From NCBI GenBank assembly GCA_001949185.1, contig BDGG01000004.1, positions 3,045,267 to 3,109,266 on the forward strand: 64,000 bases of DNA. Direction: 5' to 3'. Each line of letters opens with the position of its first letter. The stretch's first letter is position 1. The position numbers and the translations under genes were made by a program. Below the pieces are notes generated by a model. It ran no database searches and was not told the origin of the DNA. It saw only the letters and a list, made by a program, of their open reading frames with translations. This document shows, piece after piece, positions 46,939-59,700 of this stretch. The stretch comes from Ramazzottius varieornatus (Eukaryota > Tardigrada > Eutardigrada > Parachela > Ramazzottiidae).

Positions 46939-49386
46939 TCAAACAAGAATCTCGAAAGGACAGGACCGAACTGAAGAGACCAATGACATGGCATCATTGT
47001 GATATTCGGTATTCGCTGTTCGGAGGTCTGCAGAGTTAGCGATCCGTCGCTGCTCGCACTCCAGCTCTTCGTAGGGTGATAACGGCGGAAATGGAGAGGC
47101 CGAATCAATCATGAAGATGGAATCATCCTGTGACCGGTACAGCGTTCGGTCACTCGCCGCGCGATCCGCCAAGGTATGCGCGGAAGTCCAGCCTAGGAAT
47201 GAAGACATCTTGCTGAACAGCGACAGGCGCTTGTCCCGAAATCTCTTGAGAGAACAGCAACAGATAACAAGAACAAATGTTAACGAAACTATAGTGGCTG
47301 TTAGTGCGCAAGCTATTGCAGTAATGATCCAGGACTTCGAGGAACCTGCTGTCATATCCACAGTAGGAGCAAGCCGACCATAGTGAGACAGGTCAAATGC
47401 GGAGCCCATCGAGTGACCAAACTGATGGACAGGGAATTGTCTTGTCAGATTTCGGGTTCTCCATCCTTCGGTGGCATGAAACAACCTGGTAGTGGTACTT
47501 CCGGGTCTGGGTTGTTGAGATGCGCGCAGGACCTTCGGGTTCACGGAGAGTAGTTTACGGTCCTTGAGGGCCCCGGGACCTGAACAGCTCAGCTCCTGTG
47601 CCCTTTGGAACCGACTTGGATGTGTCTGGACCATTTCGATTAGCCACCGACTTTCGGTCGAGCAATCAATATTATTTTGAGTCATTTTTATTCGGTTGAG
47701 ACGGGAGAAGAGTGGCCGCAGTTGGAAATTTACGAAGGACAGTCCGCAGTTTCTGATGTTGAGCGAGTGGAGGTGCGGGAGAAGGAAGGTTGTGTTGGAT
47801 GGGGAAGCGGTCAGTTCGCGGAGGAGTTGCTCCGCAAGTGCAGGACTCCCAGAAGTGTCAAGGGCGGTTAAATGCGGAAGAAAGCTTAACATCTCTTGAG
47901 AATTAACTGATAACGTGTCCACTCGACTCATCTCCAGTTGTTTCAACATAGATGAGGCGGCAAAGACGGCACTGTTGATAATCCTCAAAGGATTCAACGA
48001 GAGATCGAGCTTGGAGAGGGAGTTGTCCGTTGGGAATAGGCTTGTATTTAACATGTCCAAACGGTTGGCTCTCAGATCCAGCAAGTTCAAATGGGGCATA
48101 TCACAAAAGGCACATGATTCTATCACCGAGATTTGATTCCGTTGTAACCGTATTTCCTCCACATCAAATAGTTGACCAAAATCACTTCTGCGTAGTGACC
48201 TGATCAAGTTTTGGTCGAGATACAATCCCTTTAATTTACTGGGAAGACCTTTGGGAAAAGTCCGCACAAAATTGTTCTGCATCCATAAATGCTGTAACGA
48301 GCCTAAGACGCCCAAAGCGCCGTCTTCCATATGATGAATGTTGCAGTCATCCAGCGTCAATACGGCTAGTTTGAGATACCGCTCGAAGCACTTCCGGGTC
48401 AGTGAAGTGAAGTTGTTCCCGCTTAAGCGGATGTCTCGAATCGTTGCGGGGAGGTTCTGTGGAATGGTCGACATTTTACAGTGGCTGAGATCACAGTACT
48501 GCAAATTGTGTAATTCGCTCAGTTTCAGCTCTTGCAAGACGGACTCTGTGGTTGGATTGAAGGCAATGTTAAGATGTACCAGATTTAACCCGGTTAAAGC
48601 GTCGGGCTGAATTTCTCCTATGGAATTCTGGTCCAGATTCAAATGCTGCAAAGATAGTAATCCTTTGAAGAGGCCGTTTGGAATTCTGGAGATGAGATTG
48701 TGCGACATGTCCAGCTCTATTAGGGAAGATAGCGGAGCGAATGCAGCGATATCAAGTGAAGCGATCGCGTTGTAGCTGCAGTCAAGCAGAAGGAGTCGAC
48801 TTAATCCAATAAATGTCCAATTTGTGAGGGCCTCTAATTTATTGTGATCAAGAGAAAGTCTGGTCAGCCTGGTTAGCGACGAGAATACAGGGTTCTTGAT
48901 AGAATTGATGTTGTTCCTCGGGAGTCTTAGTTCACGCAGACCACTCCAGCCTGATGGTGCATCTATCAACTCGATCAAACCACTCTGCTGTTTCCAGTCA
49001 TTTCGTCTGAAGTTCTGCATACGTATGCTGGAAGCGTTCAGGGAAAGGAGGGCGTAAGGAAACTCAAAAAGATGCTGACCATTGCAATCCAATAGCGTGT
49101 TTTCTGTCTTGTCAGTCATTGATGGGCAGACGACACAGTATTCCGGACATGTCACTTCCGACGTGGAACTCACGCTTCTGTTGACAGCGATCACATTTGC
49201 ATTTAGAGCTCCTTCGTTGTGATGCATCGATGATGATGATGAAGGCATAGTTCCATTCTCCGCGAACCGTGTAGAACTTGTTATGAGGACCTCGTCCGTG
49301 TCCGGTACTCCATTTTCGCAAGACCCACAACCGACCAACAGCATGAATATCCACAGACGGGAACCAAATACAACAGAAAGGAACAT
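46939..49386 (-). CDS. Leucine-rich repeat type I membrane protein, single exon
   Basis: Cell-surface LRR protein of unknown ligand. The open frame runs from 49458; the ATG at 49386 (or 49392) places a signal peptide (MRMFLSVVFGSRLWIFMLLV) at the start, giving about 815 residues. After a linker comes a cysteine cap (CPEYCVVCPSM, LLDCNG), then about 14-16 LRRs such as LTRLSLDHNKLEALTNWTFI, IELDMSHNLISRIPNGLF and HLNLDQNSIGEI. A C-terminal cap follows with CSTESRWLIEMV and ELSCSGPG. One transmembrane helix (IITAIACALTATIVSLTFVLVI) and a cytoplasmic tail of about 100 residues end the protein; no TIR or Ig domain is present. It could belong to the connectin/chaoptin-like or Lrt-like groups, but I cannot assign it. 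It converges with the helicase gene. Confidence 0.85.
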   Translation of the reverse strand: MFLSVVFGSRLWIFMLLVGCGSCENGVPDTDEVLITSSTRFAENGTMPSSSSSMHHNEGALNANVIAVNRSVSSTSEVTCPEYCVVCPSMTDKTENTLLDCNGQHLFEFPYALLSLNASSIRMQNFRRNDWKQQSGLIELIDAPSGWSGLRELRLPRNNINSIKNPVFSSLTRLTRLSLDHNKLEALTNWTFIGLSRLLLLDCSYNAIASLDIAAFAPLSSLIELDMSHNLISRIPNGLFKGLLSLQHLNLDQNSIGEIQPDALTGLNLVHLNIAFNPTTESVLQELKLSELHNLQYCDLSHCKMSTIPQNLPATIRDIRLSGNNFTSLTRKCFERYLKLAVLTLDDCNIHHMEDGALGVLGSLQHLWMQNNFVRTFPKGLPSKLKGLYLDQNLIRSLRRSDFGQLFDVEEIRLQRNQISVIESCAFCDMPHLNLLDLRANRLDMLNTSLFPTDNSLSKLDLSLNPLRIINSAVFAASSMLKQLEMSRVDTLSVNSQEMLSFLPHLTALDTSGSPALAEQLLRELTASPSNTTFLLPHLHSLNIRNCGLSFVNFQLRPLFSRLNRIKMTQNNIDCSTESRWLIEMVQTHPSRFQRAQELSCSGPGALKDRKLLSVNPKVLRASQQPRPGSTTTRLFHATEGWRTRNLTRQFPVHQFGHSMGSAFDLSHYGRLAPTVDMTAGSSKSWIITAIACALTATIVSLTFVLVICCCSLKRFRDKRLSLFSKMSSFLGWTSAHTLADRAASDRTLYRSQDDSIFMIDSASPFPPLSPYEELECEQRRIANSADLRTANTEYHNDAMSLVSSVRSCPFEILV

Positions 49387-49458
49387 CCTCATCGTTTTCC
49401 TGTTGCTGATGGTCGAGCTACTGCCGCAGTGAACTACAGAACACGGAATTTTCACCAA

Positions 49459-50420
49459 AAGAATGAAATAGAAAATTTTTCACAAAACTGCCTCTCGTAC
49501 CAGAAACCAGAATATTGGTCACTAAAAAAATGTTTGCGATAAAAAGCAGAGACCAGCACATACCTTTTACTTCTTTGTCCGTAAAAAACCCGTGTTGAAT
49601 CACTCTACGTGAGCGCAAAAATAGTCAGTAACAATCCATAGTAGTCCAGACATCCGTAACCAGTCTCAGAGCCAAAATTTGATGAGAATTATAATTCCGG
49701 GCTTGATTAGGAGGTGAAAGGGAAGTTATAGGTCCATAGTAAAAGTCACTCTGAGTAAAGAGGCAAAGCGGCGGTACTTTGAGATAAGGAACCTGGTCAG
49801 TGTAGAAAGTCAGATCGAAACTACGCTGCCTCACCCTATACGCGGGAATACAGTGACTTCCTTGTTGGCTTGCTCAAGGATGAACCCTGTGTACGCACTC
49901 CATTCCAGCCAAAGTATCCAGATTGAGGAGTTTACATAAGGGCGGTTTCGATGGCATTGCCAATCCAATCAATAGAATGCTCACCCGCCAAGTAATTTGT
50001 CAAGACGTTACGATCTCTCTGGATAGCGACTGGACCGACTCGTTCCACAGACATGGGTACAGTATGCAGTATGCCTTTCCGGAACAATACGTAATGAAGG
50101 CTGTTCCGCTTCCGGATTCACTTGCACTTGTCCAATACATCAGCCTCACATTTGTCAGTTTCCCAAGCGATTCCACTCAAATTTTCGCTTGAGTGTATCC
50201 ATTACAAGAATGGAGAATCTCCCTTTAATTATCCTCGCGAAATCCCCTGACAACTGACGCATCGGAAAGTCCTTCCAAAACACTGTGACTGATCTCAATC
50301 AAAGCGTACATGAAATAGGCTGAATAAACACTCGACTTCTACCCGGATTTTTGAAAAACAAACAGGAAAAAAAAGGGATTATTCTGATATTCGATACAGT
50401 TCGAAGACAATCTTACACGA
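49459..50420. other. Intergenic region, URB2-like 3' end to LRR gene 5' end
   Basis: No gene is recognised. It includes the presumed promoter and 5' UTR of the LRR gene and the 3' flank of the URB2-like gene. Short frames here lack motifs. Confidence 0.4.
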
Positions 50421-53400
50421 CTACACCAGTCCGCGATATCTGTGGAACTTCTGGTGGTCCTCCACGAGTGTCTTGTAGATTTCCCGTAACTCCACGCCTA
50501 TTGCAGCAGCTCCCATACTTCTCGAATGACTGTCGATTATGTCCATAAGGCGGTACAGACCAGCGAGAATGTGTTCCTAAACAAAGGTTACATTAGGGTA
50601 CACAAAGCTGATGATTGATATAACACTGCAAAAAGACCCTAAAGACTTGCAATAGATAAAAAAAACCTTAGCTTCCGGATACAAGGTTCCATGTTGCACT
50701 TCCTGGCAGTAAGCAGCAACGATGTAGACTACCAGCTTGGAGAATACTTTTTGATGTTTTGCGAAGATTCCCAGTAACCTAATACGAAAAACACTATGAC
50801 TTTAGGGTTCCCCAAACAAGAACAGAATATTTTCCAGAAGAAAGAACTGACGAACCTTTCAACGAAGCTAGCATTGCGAACCATCATGCTTTTCCTGTTG
50901 ACTGTCAAAGCTGGGTTCGTTGACCCTTCGGACTCCTGCCGTGCTCGCTGAAGGACCGCTGTTAGCCACTTTGACGTAGCCCTGATGATCAACGGTGTGG
51001 TCATTGGCGAAATCAATCGAGGATTGGCAATGATGTCGAACAACAGAGCAGAACATTTCTCGAACAATGCGGTAAACTCTGCATCGGTCAGCGTCTTCCG
51101 ATGCAGACTTTCGTAAAGTGGAGCGCCAAGAGAAATCTTGACCACTTCCGGGTTGGGCTAGAACGACTCAAAATAAATATTCAAAATCTACTTTCACCAT
51201 TTTCCAGTCTGTAAATTTTGAGAATGGAATTTCTTGCTGCGAAAAATTACAAAAATGTGAATGTACACAAACGTTTTTCGCGTACTTGATTTCTGACGAG
51301 GGTTCTCAACAACGTCAATGTGTCCAAGAGGACTTTGTAATCGGAGGACGTCAGTATCAAAGCCAGTCGTTCGCTCATTTCCCTTTGCAGAGGAGCCAGT
51401 TCTTTTGACAATGCCGGAAGATGGCATTTTTCAATCACAATCAATAGCTTGTAGAACAGAAGTTCCACACCAACATCGACTTGACCATCCGATCTTTCCA
51501 GGATCATCGTCCGCATCGCTGTAGACAACAGCGGGGCCAGCTTGTGTGGCTTCACATGTGGCGCGAACAATCCGAAAAGTTCTCTCACGACATCCGCACA
51601 CTCCGTCAAGTGCGAGTTCACAGTGGACACTTTCACTTCCGGTTCCTTCTCGGTTTCAACCTTCAGCTTTTCAGACATCGACAGTAGGACTCGAAATAAA
51701 GCTTTATCGTCTAGCTCCATCAGCTCTTTCTCCCTATCATCTTCGTTCTGCACTAACGGTATTCCTTCATCTGCGTCTTCTGTTGCTACCGAAGACGAAC
51801 TTCGGAAGAGCTTCAGGATCTTCTTGAACATCTTAACACTGTGTTTGCTGTGTATCCTCGTCACGAGCGCCACATGACTCAGCGCTAACTTCAAGTCCGT
51901 ACCCGACTTCAAGTTTGCCGCATACGCCAGACATTCCGTGGCAGTGTCCAACGGCATCAACTCTTTCAAGGTACCCATTCGATCCGACGTGCTCTTGACG
52001 CTGTTTCGTTCAAACTTTGTCAGTGCGGAACGAAGACTTTGATTGACCACAAGAGCTGTGTGTATGAGTACTTCACTGCTCGTCTCCCCAGCGGGATTCT
52101 GCCATTTTGTAAGGCAGGTAGAAAGGAACTTCTGATAGAGCTCCGCCAACCGGAAGAGGACTTCCAGTCCCAACTTGACGGCGCCAGGTCGATCCATCCG
52201 GTTGAGAACGACATCGAGCATGGAAGCGAGAGTACTGGCCGCAGTCTGAGGATCCGTAGATGAGCCCATTTGGTCCATCATCAACCTGCCAAAAACAAAA
52301 ACCAGTCAGACAACATACCAGCAAAGCTAATGAAATATCGAGAGTTGATTTTGGTACCTGCATTCTTCGATTCCTTCCGGCAGTCTGACAATCTTGACCA
52401 TCAGCTGGGTTCTCTGGAAAGCCAGCATCTCGAGCAGTTCTGTCCCACCATCAACAACTCCAGTGGAAGCCATCACCGCCCTAATCTTCGGAACAAGGTT
52501 CATGAAGTCCGTCAGGGTGTTCGACCAGTACTTCACAGAAGTCGAAGGCACAGACATGATCAGGGTACCGAACTTCAGCTGGAATTCACCGAAATTCAGT
52601 CTCTGTCCGGGAGAGTTGGTCCAGGAAACCGGAGACTCCAAGACGTATTCGAACGACTTCCATACCAGCGACAAGGAGAATTGAACAGTACCGTCTTCAG
52701 TTACAGCGAACCCCGCTTGTTCCAAGAGACCCAGTGCTGTCATGATTTCAACAGCGTTCGTAACATTGGCTCTCACTTTCGTGAACTTTTTCGAACCTTT
52801 CGACTGGCCGTTCATCTCTAAGGCGTTGTGAAGAGTCTTTTCCAAAGCTTGCACAACTGCTGAATGAAGTGGTGGACAATCTGCAATCACTCCGGAGGAG
52901 AAGAACTTTTCAGAGATCCGACGGATCGAGTGCCGACCAGAAAGGTCCATTTCTCTTGGGTTCTTGACCAACGAACGGATCAGCACATCAGCGAACCTTT
53001 CAGCGTTCTGCTCTAACACCTTCTCTGGCAAGAACGCCATGTTTTCACAGACCAAGTGCCACAGTGCAACGTGCTCGTTGCTGTCGTTGACGGAGAACGG
53101 AGAATCGCTCCAGAAACTATTCGTCGGAAGGTTTTCGAAGACAGACCAGGGGAAAGGAAACGATCGGCTGGGCGAACTTCCGCTTGCTAAAACTGTCTGT
53201 TGCAGTAAGAACAGTTTCGTCTTCCAGTATGCGGCTGGAGTAGTGGAGAAGCTGTCCAGCGCCCTCACTCCGGCCTGCAAGTCGAAAATAGCATCGTGCA
53301 CTGGTAGCTCATATCTGCCTTGAACTATCAGAGGAAAGCTGGACCAGGCGTGAAGAACGACCGCGTAGCAGTATGCAACTTCCGGGTCTTGGGTTTGAAG

Positions 53401-54961
53401 TACTGATGCCATGAGTGGACGTATCAACTGTTCTTTCATCTCCATGTATAGCTTACAGATGTTCTGGAGAATTTCCTGCCGTGTCGTTGTTCTTACTCGT
53501 AGGTTTGTCATCGCTGTCCACAAGATCTGCAAGAAAAACAAAGGGCTAAGAACCGATTCCCGAATTCAAATCACTGAATTAGGTATTCCCGGTTCCGGAA
53601 TTTAAGTAAGTCGGGCGATGGTTCAAGCTCTAAAGTCGCAATTTTTCAGAATAGTTCATTCGAGTTTTCGTCGAATCAGCAATCAACCGAAGACCAGGTT
53701 TGAATCTGATTTCACAAAGAACACTCAGACAGTTTTTGGACAAAAAATATATTAGTCCTCCTCACGACAGGCCGTAAAACTCCGTTGATTGTGTTGATCT
53801 TGAAAGTGGATTAAAAAGTTTCGCTTTCAAGATAAGCAGCCCTCGAGTAGCTTATTCTGAAAGCGAAAACGGATTATTCTCTGCACACTTGACTCAAATT
53901 TCAAATTTTCATTTCTCAGCTGATCTCTGTCTGCACAGTGCTTCACGTTGCGAGATATCGTTTCACGTATGGCCTTCTTAATACCTATTAGTGTCGGGGA
54001 TATCGACAGACAGAGACTAGCCAGAGAGAAACCATGAATTTCAGCCTAGTCAGGAGGCAAAGTTTGCCTACAAACCCACCCCGCAAAACTCGCGCATTTC
54101 CGCTCCCGTTTCCGAGGCTTTCGAAAAACGCAATTTTACCTCACTCACGACTAATTTCCGTTGATCAGGCAAACTCAAATTTTAAATCAACCGTTTGCGA
54201 CATGAACAGCTCGTCGTGAGGCGGACTACAGTATTCTTTCATCTTTCCTTATAACTATACGGAAAGGCAGCGCACTATACCGACTGCACGGTCTCGCTCT
54301 GAGTGGCCAGCACATCTGACGTCAAGCACATGTTTCCCATAGCGCGCGCATGCTTTCTTCTGGTGCGCAGTGTACGCTCCGCCCCCATTTCAGAAAAAGA
54401 CTGAAAGACTGGGACTGCCTTTTCGTATAGCTATATCTTTCTTTCTGACAAGTCTAGCTTCCGGAAAGAGATTGTTCATGCGAAAAAAAAATGTCTTATA
54501 CGACGTGGATGTCCTACCTGAGCCACGGCTGCCATCCCATGCGAAATCCCGTTCGACGGAATTACAGCTACGTATTCCTTCATGTGGACAACCAGTATAC
54601 CAACGATCAAGGCCATCTGCTGCTCGGTGGTCTCCAGAAAAACCGAAGAAAGGTGATCGAGAAAGGTGAGTCGAGCAAGTACGTGCGCTGGAAGATCCCC
54701 GGAAGTGGACAGCGCTTCGATGTATTTGGAAATCAAACGGTGAAGTTGATGGACGTTGCTGTAACTGTGTACCATCTTCTCTATAATTTGACTGCGCTCT
54801 TTCTCCGTCCATGTAGTATCCCCGTCGTTTCTCCATAGTCTTGACCAGATTCCTTGGCAATGTGCATCCAGAACGGTGTGACCATACAATAGAACTTCCG
54901 TCGCAGAATCATCCACCGGCTTCCCGTGGCTTGCTTCCGGTCTGGCCTTCGACAGCGTCAT
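50421..54961 (-). CDS. URB2/Npa2-like nucleolar ribosome-biogenesis protein (probable)
   Basis: Exons in coding order: 54961-54518, 53526-52358, 52285-51286, 51157-50856, 50778-50667, 50576-50421 (TAG). They join in phase to 1060 residues, with a 991-bp first intron. The chain is almost wholly helical and HEAT-like with no catalytic motif. The last about 180 residues look like the Urb2/Npa2 C-terminal domain: SFVERLLGIFAKHQKVFSKL, VVYIVAAYCQEVQHGTLYP, HILAGLYRLMDIIDSHS and LREIYKTLVEDHQKFHRY. Family role: a factor needed for 60S pre-rRNA processing in the nucleolus. Animal URB2 proteins are longer (about 1500), so N-terminal exons may be missing or the protein is shortened. A Rif1-type helical repeat protein was the other option considered. 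Confidence 0.55.
53819..53868. repeat. Hairpin-forming inverted repeat in URB2-like intron 1
   Basis: Arms TTTCGCTTTCAAGATAAGC and GCTTATTCTGAAAGCGAAA pair at 17 of 19 positions around a 12-base loop. Confidence 0.85.
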
Positions 54962-56786
54962 TCTTGATTAACCCGATCCTTCACACCCTAGAAAACACAA
55001 AATCTAAGCCCTGTTCTAGAGAAGAACGAAGTGGAAAAGGTTGGGTGGAGCTGGATTCACGCAAAAATGTTGATAAACGATGCAAAATTTTGATCTCAAC
55101 CACGATTCACCAATAGAATAACTTACTGTAACGCTTCATGAACTTCGCGAAGTACGTCATCATACACGTACAGTTGAACCCCGGGCCGAAAATTTCGCCC
55201 TACCAACCCCCTAAGGGATGTTTGGCGCGTAAGTTCATGAAGCATTACAGTATAAGTTATAACTGCATGGCTTGCGCAATCTCAGATTTCCTGGTCATGA
55301 GGCGCACTACGTCATCGTAAGCGTCATCTGGCCGTTTGCTGACTGCTCGGTGTACTGTCTGACGTTAAGGCTGGCCGCCCGTTTTTGTTCGTTGTTCGGT
55401 TGATTGCCGCATGTTGATTGGTGCTCTGCATCTTGTAGATTTGTCCAGGTGGCGCCTGCCGCTTCGTTCGCGTCGAACCGTTCTCGGTCATCCGGATATG
55501 CAGTTCTCCACAAGAAGACGAATACCTCACATCTCGAAAGGACAAAGTCAGGACAAGCCTGAGAAATGAAATCATCATTGCGTGCGGTTCTTCGGGGATT
55601 TACTTCGAACGCTCGTACAAGACGAAAGATCCGGTGAAGCGATGCCTTGTCTGGAACGTGTCAAACTTTGGCTCCCTAGAGCTCCCCAGTCAAACGATAG
55701 AAATCATTTGCCAGTGTTCTAGTACGGCGATCTCGAGCAGTAGGTCGTGACTTCAAAGTGTAAACACCGTAGGATGTGGTCTTTGAAATCCCCTCTCAGA
55801 GCTAGAGAGATGCTCTCTATACGAAGCAGTCTGTAGGAAAGAGTACGTCGCGACTGTTGCGGTGACGATGGAAGTGTAATGGCGAGTCTCAAGATATCTG
55901 GATGAGTTTAAGCAGCAGCGACTTTCGCCGTATGCTTCCCTCTTAAGTTAAGGCAGCTGACAGTTAGACCGATTGATAAACACCATCATACACAGAAGAT
56001 CCTAAAATTACGTCCGACCGACTCTGTACTGTATACACGAGGAGTACTTTGCGCGTTCCATGGCACATATGAACATATCAGGGACCTGTAAGCCATTTTC
56101 ATGATCCATCATCATTCACAAATCGGCAAAATGTTGACTTTTTGGTACTGGAGCTAGAAAAAGAGCGACCGTCACTCGGCAGGGGCAGTATCCGGTATGG
56201 AGCGGGGCAGCCATCGCGGTTTCATCTTGATTGCATTCCCAGAGGAAGCTATCACGCCTTCGTAATCGGCGTCGTTTTCTGCCAAGGATTTTTGTTTCTA
56301 ATCGATTAGTCCTTCCTGTGCCATAGGCTAAGGAGAAACCTTCTCAGCATCGCGGGCAGCAAACTCGAGGAAGCCTCTTGAGTTTCATTAATACGTCTTT
56401 TTTTCCATGATCCAGTATCGGGATATCTCGGAGATTTGTACGAGTTATACCGAGGAGCTCTCCAGTTGCGGCTATAGCAATAGCTACGGCAAGCTGCCAG
56501 TCTTTATTTGCATTCAGTGACCCATTGTGTACTGATGTCTTTCCGCGCACTGACTTCTTCCCAACGATACTTCCGGTGCCTTGGCTGGCCCGTCTTCATC
56601 CATTAATCTCCCATCATGTTTCAAGTTTAGTGACTTCATCGTTTTCGCGTTTTCACCTCTCGAGGGGAAATTTCTTTCCGGCTGGGATCATCCACCCGGT
56701 CATAAACTGTGGTTGCTGATGGCCATCGCTGCGATATCCATCTCGCGCCAGATTTCTCTTCCAACTATAATTTCCTTTCTGGCTGT
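54962..56786. other. Intergenic region between URB2-like and CUB genes (divergent)
   Basis: No gene is recognised. It holds one palindromic element at 55118-55260 and the promoters of both flanking genes. Open frames at 55307-55578 (minus) and 56344-56550 (minus) have no motif. Confidence 0.4.
55118..55260. repeat. Second, unrelated MITE-like inverted-repeat element (143 bp)
   Basis: The left end ATAACTTACTGTAACGCTTC continues as ATGAACTTCGCG. The right end is CGCGTAAGTTCATGAAGC followed by ATTACAGTATAAGTTAT. The arms match over about 33 bp with few differences. The interior is non-coding and includes CCCCGGG. It shares no core with the GTGGCGCAC family. Confidence 0.85.
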
Positions 56787-59700
56787 ATGATTATGCAGAT
56801 TCCCGGATCTCTCCTTCGTGAAACTGTTCTCGCGCTCTGGCTCGTTAATGCCTTGGCCTTTGTTACCTTGTCGATGAAGACCGACGGGGGACCGTCACCC
56901 ACTGCGCAAGCACTAGCCGGCGACCGCGGTAAGCTCCGAAGGGACCGTGACGTCCCCCGTGCATGCGTGTTGCCTCTAATTTCGCACGTATGACGGAGAC
57001 GTTTGGAGTCTTGTTAATTTCCCATGGTGTCGGAGGAGTTAGGCGTCAAGAAGGCATTGGTGGTTCAACTGAAAACTGAAGTTTTTGTTCAGGTGTATTG
57101 TCGAGTTGGGATGTTTATCTATAAGTGACGTTTTCGGGGTTCTTCGCGGTATCGGAATTGAAAATTAACGTCCTTCGAAAAGCAGTGCAATTTGAGAGGG
57201 GAAATGATAAATGTGAAGTATGCGTATTTATAGCCTCCGGACGAAAGATTGTGATTGAGAAATGCGTGACAGAGAAAATCAACTACCGAGAGTACACACG
57301 CAATGCGCAATTTTGCGGAGCTATCCGCAGTATTTTCGTCGATGTGTCATTGGCATTTCGTATATGATTTCAAGAACCTGCTGGACATCAGCTATAGTTG
57401 GATTGGAAGTCGTCATTTCAAGGCTTAACTGCGGCGCAATATTTGTCAGTAATCCATTTCAAATTATGGCAGACAGCTGGAGATCTGCAGAAATTTATGT
57501 TGGATAGTGGGAGAGATGCTCGCAGAAGGCGCCTGCGGATGAGCAAGAATAAACAGACATAACAACGGCTGGACATTGAGTAGCTGTTGACAGACATTGG
57601 CAGTAAGCCCTTCCGTATCATCCCTGCATGTTCAGTCGACGCACTCTGGCGCGAAACACTTATGATCCTACACTGATTAAGCCCCTTTAACCGTAATTAT
57701 AATCATCACACTCTCTCGCCTTCGTGAACCCTTCAAAAAGGTAAATTTGTTCGAGATCACAGGACGGCGAATACTATAAACCGGTGTTTTCGTGCAGAGA
57801 CAGGAAACCAAGCGTGTGTTGTGGATAAACATAAATACTGCCCGAATTAATGATGCTGCTTCCGGCAACGATTATCTGTCAGTCGGTGGTGTCAGAAATA
57901 CAGTAAAATACACAGCGAGCTTAATACTATTTGCTCGAATATAATTTTTCAAAAACGTTGCATCTGGAAATACTATTTTCGATCTTCAAAAATCAAGGAA
58001 AAATGTAATTATCAATATCAAATTTGCGATGAACCTTTTTAGGATCTGTTTAATATTATGATAATACGGAAGTGTGTCTCATTGACTTCCACTTCACGAG
58101 ATAACGTCATCATTTTCTGTCTTTTGTGGAATATAATCTACTCAAAATGATAGTCAAGTACTCTGTGTGTAAAGAGAGAACGAGGTTGACACCGAGTTGC
58201 AAAGTCTTGACATAACAATCGTGAGGAACCCGGGCAAACATTGCGCGAGCAAAGCACGATCGAGGTCGTCGTTGATCTCGTCATTTTGTGTGATGTGGAT
58301 GTGCTCCAGTTAGGAAGACAGTTCAATGCTTTACATTGCACCCTCCACGAACCAAAGCACGCTGGCTAATTAGTTTAAGCGATGTTTCACTGCGGGATCT
58401 TGCTGATCACTTGGTGTCAAACCATGACTTGGGCCCTTCATTTCTCAAATATTTTCCAACCGTCAGATTTGCGCTCACTTTTCTCCTTACGAGTTTCCCA
58501 CTATGTCTTCTTTCTAATTGTATCGAAGTGCGTAATGGATATGCCGATATATACCCGAAAACTTCTCGGTCCCACGTGCACTATGACTGCGCCGGTTCTT
58601 TGTAAAGCTAGGCGATCCACATATAATTAATGATTCTATGTATAAACTTAAAACCAAATCCATGAAAACGCCGGTCGTTAAGCTTCAAATCAAAAAACCG
58701 AAGCGGTGCGATAACCGTCACTAATCTGTGCAATTTGTTTACTTATGGTGAAGATGAGGTCTTTATCATCGTAATGGGGACTGAACAGTTCTTCGATCGC
58801 ACTGAAGCCACTGTCTTTGTGTGACTGTGCGTAGGGTGTTTCTGGTGTTCCCGTTTCCGCCGACATAGGCGAGTATGTGTGTGAGTTTCTCCTGAGGACT
58901 CTTGGAATGCGAACAAGGAAGCGTTATTTCATGGTGGTATGTTTTTACAGTGGATTTCTGGACGTTGTCGGAGACCGGCTGTCCCTGTCTGTTCAACCGA
59001 AGTGATCTTGGCTGTGCGTGCTGTGATCCAGGTATATCGAGACCAGACCGAATTCTGTTGATTCAGTTGCCGGAGCTACTCAGAGGACTGTTGAGTTTCT
59101 GCAGTGGTCCGAAGAACTTTGGTTGTCATTAACCTCATTAGCTTTATGGTTCACAGATTTAGGATGTGGCTGCCACGGATCTCTTCGTAATCGATGCACT
59201 CAATGCGGGCTGGAAATGTTTTGTGGAAAAAGTAAGAGCTGTTGGCTGACTTGTAAAGTGCTTTTTAGACACTTACCCGAAATGTAGATCACTATGCAAG
59301 CGTCTCATTTGCTTCTTAAACGTTTCGACAAAAGCTCAAAGTGATCCATATGTACTAATCATTCAACCGAATTTGCGGTCCCTCTTTCGTTATTGGTTTC
59401 TTCCGCCCATTCGAAGTCCCCCAGGCATTGTTCCTGTAAGATCGCAAATAACACTGAAACCACAAACATGCCGTCTTTCCCAATCTCCATTGATGGTTTT
59501 GCTAGTAGCTGTTGAAGCTTCATACACTGCTAGTGCCTCAAGTTCAACATTAGGGTATCCTCTCACGTGCGAGTTGTCGGTTCTCTGCAATCTTGTTTCT
59601 CTATCAGCGGCCCTAGTTTGTCCAAAATTTTGAAAACTGTGCCACCGCTTAGAGCTTTAAATAATGCATTGAAATTAATCAAATGGCATTTGTCTCGAGA

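Noticed and set aside
54034-54219. Plus-strand 61-codon frame in the first intron of the URB2-like gene
   Set aside because: No motif or splice context; lies in an intron supported by phase on the opposite strand.
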